Positions 59,503-64,000 of a DNA stretch of 64,000 nucleotides are shown here, one piece after another. The notes below the pieces were generated by a model that had not been told where the DNA came from, searched no databases, and was given only the letters and a program-made list of their open reading frames with translations. Numbering within the stretch: position 1 is the stretch's first letter; every line of letters starts with the position of its first letter. This DNA comes from Candidatus Bathyarchaeota archaeon (GTDB lineage Archaea; Thermoproteota; Bathyarchaeia; Bathyarchaeales; Bathycorpusculaceae), in contig JAMDCQ010000018.1 in assembly GCA_023488905.1 (NCBI GenBank), forward strand, positions 1 to 64,000. The letters run 5' to 3'. The position numbers and the translations under genes were made by a program.

Positions 59503-60684
59503 TTGAGGGTTTGTCATGTCTGGGAGCGGTTTTGGCCCATAGAGATAGGTGGACTTGAACGCTACATCCTCTGGTTATCCACATATCTGGCAAAGAAGCA
59601 AGCTATTGATTTCTCGCTCATCACAGGCCGCACCAAACTAACGTGGATACCAAGAAAAATCAAAAAATTCGAAGACTCAGGCTTCCTAAAAGTATACCGA
59701 CTGGGCCCAAACCCCGTTGACGTATTAAACGGCGCCTACCTGTACGCGTCACATTCCATTACTCCACCTATGCTTCTACAAAAAATGAAGTTTACAAGCC
59801 TATACAAAGAAGCAGCCAAATTAGAATGTGCAAAGTCAGCTGACGTTTTCCACATTCATGGCATCTGGAGCGACCTTGAATACATCGACTTGGGCATTTA
59901 TCTAAGCAGGCGTTTTGGTAAGCCATTGGTGCTGACCTTGCATGGCGGCTTTGTAGGCAGTCCAGTGCTTGGCGGTATGCCTCTGGATTCGCCCCACATA
60001 AAAGCTATACTTGAAAACGACGTATCCGCGATTACCACTTACTCTAAAGAGATTCTGGGCGCACTTGACGGTTTAGGTTTGGGCAAAAAAAGCCACCTTG
60101 TAACTAACTTTGTTAATGCATCAAAATTCAAAAACCAAAACCCGTCCAAACCCCATGATTTAACGATGATCTATGTGGGCAGATTTGAACCGCTACAAAC
60201 CCCCGACTTAGTAATCAAAGCCTTCAAACGCGTCCACGATGAGATGCCCAACGCCAAGCTCATCATGGTGGGCTATGGGCGAATGAACGAGACTCTTAAG
60301 CTGCTAATCAAAGAATTAAACCTTGAAGACTCCGTCAACATGGCGGGCAGGCAAACTGACGTCCGCAACTTTTTGTGGAGCAGCGACGTGTTTGTTGCAA
60401 CAAACTTCGGATACATTGCAACGTTGGAGGCGTGGGCGGCGGGGTTGGCGGTGGTTGCACCAAAGTTTGGAATTATGAAGGAAACGATTAGTCATGAAGA
60501 GAACGGGTTGCTTTTTGAACCCCTAAACGTGGATGACTTAGCCTCTAACCTGTTACGCATAATTAAAGATGATAAACTCCGCAGAAAACTCGCGTTAAAT
60601 GGCGCTCAAACAGTGCGGGAATACGACATAGGTGCAGTGGCGCCCAAGTTGTCTGCAATCTACCAACAAGTAACCAACCAATAG
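59503..60684 (+). CDS. glycosyltransferase, family 4
   Basis: A 393-residue GT4: RVCHVWERFWPIEIGGLERYILWLSTYL at the start, FHIHGIWSDLEYIDL, MIYVGRFEPLQTPDLVIKAF, MVGYGRMNETLKLLIKELN, and TNFGYIATLEAWAAGLAVVAPKFG as the nucleotide-sugar site. Glu of ATLEAW is in the usual place. GGAGG six bases before TTG 59503 sets the start, better than an upstream start at 59485. Co-transcribed with the previous GT4 and the membrane protein. Confidence 0.9.
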   Translation: MRVCHVWERFWPIEIGGLERYILWLSTYLAKKQAIDFSLITGRTKLTWIPRKIKKFEDSGFLKVYRLGPNPVDVLNGAYLYASHSITPPMLLQKMKFTSLYKEAAKLECAKSADVFHIHGIWSDLEYIDLGIYLSRRFGKPLVLTLHGGFVGSPVLGGMPLDSPHIKAILENDVSAITTYSKEILGALDGLGLGKKSHLVTNFVNASKFKNQNPSKPHDLTMIYVGRFEPLQTPDLVIKAFKRVHDEMPNAKLIMVGYGRMNETLKLLIKELNLEDSVNMAGRQTDVRNFLWSSDVFVATNFGYIATLEAWAAGLAVVAPKFGIMKETISHEENGLLFEPLNVDDLASNLLRIIKDDKLRRKLALNGAQTVREYDIGAVAPKLSAIYQQVTNQ

Positions 60685-60698
60685 TTCGGCGGGTAAGC

Positions 60699-62804
60699 AT
60701 GAGTCAGCAACATTTTTCCAGCCATTTCTTAGCTATAGTGGTCATTCTGCAAGTCGTAATGTACCTCTCGCTGTTCCTCGATTTGCCATTAGCCAGAATC
60801 GTAATCGGCACCACTTACCTGACGATTGTTCCAGGTTTAGTGCTTGTAAAACTGCTTAAACTTGACGGGTTAGGCTCCCTTGAATCCGCTGTCTACGCGG
60901 TCGGGTTCAGCGTTGTCTTCCTAATGATTTCGGGGTTAATCATCAACCAATTCGGATACCTATTCGGTTTAACCTTCCCGCTTGCCACGCTGCCGCTTTC
61001 CCTTTTCATAAACACCATCGTGATTGTCGGTGCAGCCGTAGCTTACCTGAGAGCGGGCAAACAAAAACAGGCGCCGCCCGACAAACATATGCACTTTAAT
61101 TTGTCAACTTTGCTGTTGGCGCTGCTTCCAATCGTCAGTGTTGTGGGCGCGTTCTTTGTTAATGCAACTGGCAACAACTTGATTTTGATATTGATGATTT
61201 TGGCGATGGCGGGTTTGTTCGCTGTCGCCGTTGCTAGAGGCGAGAAATCCACCAAAACCTACGGCTTCGCAATCTTAATGATTGGGCTTGCACTTTTGCT
61301 GCATGTATCGCTTATATCTAGCTACATTATTCCCTACGGCGGAGATGTACCCGTTGAACTCTACGTCTTCCAAGATGCCCAGATCAACTCACGTTGGGCG
61401 CCAGTTTTCATGGTTCCCTCCGACCAAGCATACGGCAGATACAACGCCATGCTCAGCATCACCATCCTGCCCACGGTTTACTCAAACATGCTCGGCTTAG
61501 ACCCAACATGGGTTTTCAAAATCATTTACCCCCTCATATTCGCAGTGGTCCCAGTTGCATTATTCCTGCTGTGGCAACCCTACATCGGCACGAAATTCAG
61601 CTTCATCGCCGTCTTCTTCTTCATGGCGCAATCAACTTTCTTCACCGAAATGTTGGCCTTAAACCGCCAGATGATCGGTGAATTGTTCTTCGTTCTACTT
61701 CTTTTAACAATTTTGAGCAAGAAAATCGGTAGAGAAGGCAAATTCGTCACCTTCGCTCTGTTCAGTTTCGGCTTAATTTTCAGCCACTACGCACTGGCAG
61801 AGATTTTTCTGTTTCTCCTCGTCTCCGCGTGGGCAGCCTCAAAGTTCTACCTCAAGCGCCCCAGCTTTAATCTGCAGCTTAGCATGATTTTGTTCTTTTT
61901 TGTTGCGATGTTTCTGTGGTACATTTACACTTCAGGCGCTGTCGTTTTCGAGAGTTTCATGTCGTTTACGGGTTACATAGCTGCTCAGCTGGGCGACTTC
62001 TTTAATCCCGCCTCACGGGGTCAAGCTGTCCTCACTGGTTTAGGACTCGCTGAATCACCCTCGATTCTAAACACAGTCAGCAGAGGCTTTGCCTATCTGA
62101 CAGAAATCTTCATCGTCGTAGGCGTCATCGCTTTAGTCAGGAAAAAGCTGCCGTTCCGATTCGGCCGAGACTACATAGTCTTTAGCATACTTACCGCAAT
62201 TTTCCTTGTGTTTTTAACGCTCATCCCCGGCTTGGCAAACGCATTGTCAATGACCCGCTTCTACCACATTCTGCTGATGATTCTGGCGCCTTTCTGCGTC
62301 GTCGGCATATGGCTAACCGCGGGTTATCTGTCAAAGCACAAAAAAGAAGCCGCATTTGTGGTACTCGCTATCGGCGTGTTGGTTCCATATTTCCTGTTCC
62401 AAACTAACTGGGTTTACGAGGTTGCTGGAACAGAGAGTTGGTCGATTCCGCTCAGCGGCTACCGCATGAGCCCCACGCAGCTTTATGGTTCGTATGGGTT
62501 TATCGACTCGTTTAGTGTCTATGGTGCGCAGTGGACAGCATTTAATGTTCCATATAAATTCAACCTTTCCGCTGATAATTCCTTCTACACTTCGCTGACG
62601 GCTTACGGGCCAATCTACCGAGGCTACATGCGTGAACTTTTGCCAGATACTTACCTTCGGTCGGGAGAATTTGTATTTCTGAGTTATATCAGCATAAACT
62701 ATGAACAGCAATCCTCAAACGGTACCATGCCCCGACAGGTCAACCAGACAGATGTGATTTACTCGAATGGCGGAACAAACGTCTATCATATTCCCGAACG
62801 GTGA
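60699..62804 (+). CDS. DUF2206-like multispan membrane protein
   Basis: A 701-residue membrane protein with about 15 spans. The opening VIGTTYLTIVPGLVLVKLLKLDGLGSLESAVYAVGFSV resembles the DUF2206 family of archaeal polysaccharide loci. An extracytoplasmic loop after the seventh span (SYIIPYGGDVPVELYVFQDAQINSRWAP) is acidic and may hold a catalytic residue as in GT-C enzymes. The C-terminus (about 570-701) is outside. Likely the oligosaccharide transferase or polymerase of the cluster, but no signature proves it. Starts 15 bases after the GT4 stop. Confidence 0.72.
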   Translation: MSQQHFSSHFLAIVVILQVVMYLSLFLDLPLARIVIGTTYLTIVPGLVLVKLLKLDGLGSLESAVYAVGFSVVFLMISGLIINQFGYLFGLTFPLATLPLSLFINTIVIVGAAVAYLRAGKQKQAPPDKHMHFNLSTLLLALLPIVSVVGAFFVNATGNNLILILMILAMAGLFAVAVARGEKSTKTYGFAILMIGLALLLHVSLISSYIIPYGGDVPVELYVFQDAQINSRWAPVFMVPSDQAYGRYNAMLSITILPTVYSNMLGLDPTWVFKIIYPLIFAVVPVALFLLWQPYIGTKFSFIAVFFFMAQSTFFTEMLALNRQMIGELFFVLLLLTILSKKIGREGKFVTFALFSFGLIFSHYALAEIFLFLLVSAWAASKFYLKRPSFNLQLSMILFFFVAMFLWYIYTSGAVVFESFMSFTGYIAAQLGDFFNPASRGQAVLTGLGLAESPSILNTVSRGFAYLTEIFIVVGVIALVRKKLPFRFGRDYIVFSILTAIFLVFLTLIPGLANALSMTRFYHILLMILAPFCVVGIWLTAGYLSKHKKEAAFVVLAIGVLVPYFLFQTNWVYEVAGTESWSIPLSGYRMSPTQLYGSYGFIDSFSVYGAQWTAFNVPYKFNLSADNSFYTSLTAYGPIYRGYMRELLPDTYLRSGEFVFLSYISINYEQQSSNGTMPRQVNQTDVIYSNGGTNVYHIPER

Positions 62805-63517
62805 CCTCCGTGAACGTCAAAGCATACCTCAAAGCAATCTATGCTGACGCAATCGAAGCCCCAATAAAATGGAAATTCATCGACCGATACTTCTCTTGGC
62901 TTGCGAGGTCTAAGCTGAAAAACCAAGAATTTTCAATCATAGGTAACAACTGCTTCGCAGGCGGCATATACCACAAATTCGGCTTACAGCACCGCACCCC
63001 AACCATCTGGACATACATCTTTCCCGATGATTACCTGCGACTCCTAGAAAACCTCGACTTGTACCTAAACCAGCCCCTGACATTCAAGACAGAAACAAAT
63101 CACCCGATGGCACACAAACACTATGAAGCAACGCACCGCAGATACCCCATCGGCGTCTTAGGCGGCGACGTAGAAATCCACTTCATGCACTACAGCACCG
63201 AGCAGCAAGCACAAGAAAAATGGACAAACCGCCTAAAACGCCTAAACAGAAACAACCTGTTCGTGATGTTCTCTGACGGCGAAGAATACCACGACGACCT
63301 CCTTGAAAGGTTCGAGCGGCTGCCATTTGAGCACAAGGTTTTTTTCTCTTCAAAACCCTGCCCGCGGTCGAGTTGCACGGTTTTTGTGGAGGATTACGCA
63401 GATGAGGTGCATGTTTATGATTCTACCCGTAACCGTCGATACGAAAAATACCTTGACTTAGTCAAGTGGCTCAACGGCGAAGAAGGTTTCATCAAGAATA
63501 GAAATGTGGGAATCTAA
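62801..63517 (+). CDS. DUF1919-like exopolysaccharide protein
   Basis: A 238-residue protein like DUF1919: FSIIGNNCFAGGIYHKFGLQHRTPTIWTYIFPDDYLRLL is the diagnostic opening, with YPIGVLGGDVEIHFMHYSTEQQAQEKW later. The family occurs in capsule and exopolysaccharide loci and is proposed to be a transferase. GTGA overlap (62801-62804) with the DUF2206-like gene, and TAATG overlap with the following GT2, show a tight operon. Confidence 0.8.
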   Translation: MTSVNVKAYLKAIYADAIEAPIKWKFIDRYFSWLARSKLKNQEFSIIGNNCFAGGIYHKFGLQHRTPTIWTYIFPDDYLRLLENLDLYLNQPLTFKTETNHPMAHKHYEATHRRYPIGVLGGDVEIHFMHYSTEQQAQEKWTNRLKRLNRNNLFVMFSDGEEYHDDLLERFERLPFEHKVFFSSKPCPRSSCTVFVEDYADEVHVYDSTRNRRYEKYLDLVKWLNGEEGFIKNRNVGI

Positions 63518-64000
63518 TGCTGGAAGCAAAAAATTGCGACCTAACGGTTTCAGTGGTTGTTCCCACCTACAAAAGAGCCACAATCCTCCCACACCTGCTA
63601 TCCTCTTTGCGTCGCCAGACTTACCGCAACTTTGACGTGGTTTTCGTCGTTAAGCCTTCAGCAGACGGCACCGAAGAGTTACTTCAACAAACTGCAAAAG
63701 AACTCAAACTAACCCAGATAAAACAGACCGCGGGGCATATTGTTGATGCATACTTTTTGGGCATAAAGCACACTGCAGGAGACATAGTTGCCCTGCTCGA
63801 TGACGACGCTGTACCCGCCGATGACTGGTTAGAGCAAACCGTGAAACTCTTCCAGACACAACAGTTAACCGCCGTAACTGGCGATTCATTTCCAGTCCTG
63901 CTAAACGGCGACGGATTCCAAATCCTCAAAGAAAACGAAGCCCCAACAGTTTACACACACCTCGATTTTGCCCTGTTCGGTCACCCCCTTCGAGGGCTTG
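63517..64000 (+). CDS. glycosyltransferase, family 2 (partial, runs off window)
   Basis: An open frame of 161 codons continues beyond the window. SVVVPTYKRATILPHLLSSLRRQTYRNFDVVFVV, AGDIVALLDDDAVPADDWLEQTV are GT2 motifs with DDD as the metal site. Its ATG uses the A of the preceding TAA (TAATG). No stop in frame to 64000. Confidence 0.85.
   Translation, partial: MLEAKNCDLTVSVVVPTYKRATILPHLLSSLRRQTYRNFDVVFVVKPSADGTEELLQQTAKELKLTQIKQTAGHIVDAYFLGIKHTAGDIVALLDDDAVPADDWLEQTVKLFQTQQLTAVTGDSFPVLLNGDGFQILKENEAPTVYTHLDFALFGHPLRGL

Overview
This window looks archaeal, most likely a member of the Bathyarchaeia or a related lineage; that placement is my inference. The support is an archaeal-type tyrosyl-tRNA synthetase, an archaemetzincin, a presenilin-like A22 peptidase, a beta-CASP ribonuclease, a TIGR00284-type dihydropteroate synthase-like protein, a PyrD/PyrK pair, a tRNA-His with encoded G-1 and CCA, TATA boxes upstream of several genes, and many GTG/TTG starts preceded by GGTGA or GGAGG. 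No rRNA, CRISPR array or recognisable insertion-sequence transposase was seen.

Layout. 0-17 kb is mostly housekeeping: two paralogous nucleotidyltransferases, a secreted protein, a DUF362 protein, a tight beta-CASP RNase / archaemetzincin / presenilin-like operon, two DUF2283 genes, CorA, a VOC protein, a membrane-anchored molybdopterin oxidoreductase, tyrS with a Toprim gene, vapBC, a candidate structured RNA and tRNA-His. Three genes here are broken: a KaiC-like ATPase by an in-frame TAG, an Fpg/Nei glycosylase by two one-base losses, and a YdeI-family gene by one. 17-24 kb carries winged-helix regulators, RNase H, a secreted protein, an orphan 852-residue beta-helix tail-spike-like protein with a coiled-coil partner, and a B12-binding radical SAM protein. 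24-33 kb holds an ECF-type membrane protein, the DHPS-like protein, pyrDK, a four-CBS protein with a hibernation-factor-like C-terminus, and small membrane proteins.

33-64 kb is a large surface-glycan region: PIG-L deacetylase, WbqC, two DegT aminotransferase plus methyltransferase modules, a short nucleotide-sugar dehydrogenase, a CapK-like ligase, nine glycosyltransferases (seven family 2, including one cut by the window end, and two family 4), a Gfo/Idh oxidoreductase, DUF2206- and DUF1919-like proteins and another multispanning protein. Embedded in it are three large secreted proteins: a 1528-residue FG-GAP/LamG/InlB-repeat protein and two glycoside hydrolases with Thr/Pro linkers. Together they suggest synthesis, export and remodelling of a cell-surface polysaccharide or glycoprotein glycan.

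Three dispersed intergenic repeat families were found by eye: a mosaic of about 250-330 bp (three copies), a 110-bp element with two CCCTTATTTAAAG motifs (two full copies and one half copy), and a 45-bp element (two copies). None matches a feature type I can name.
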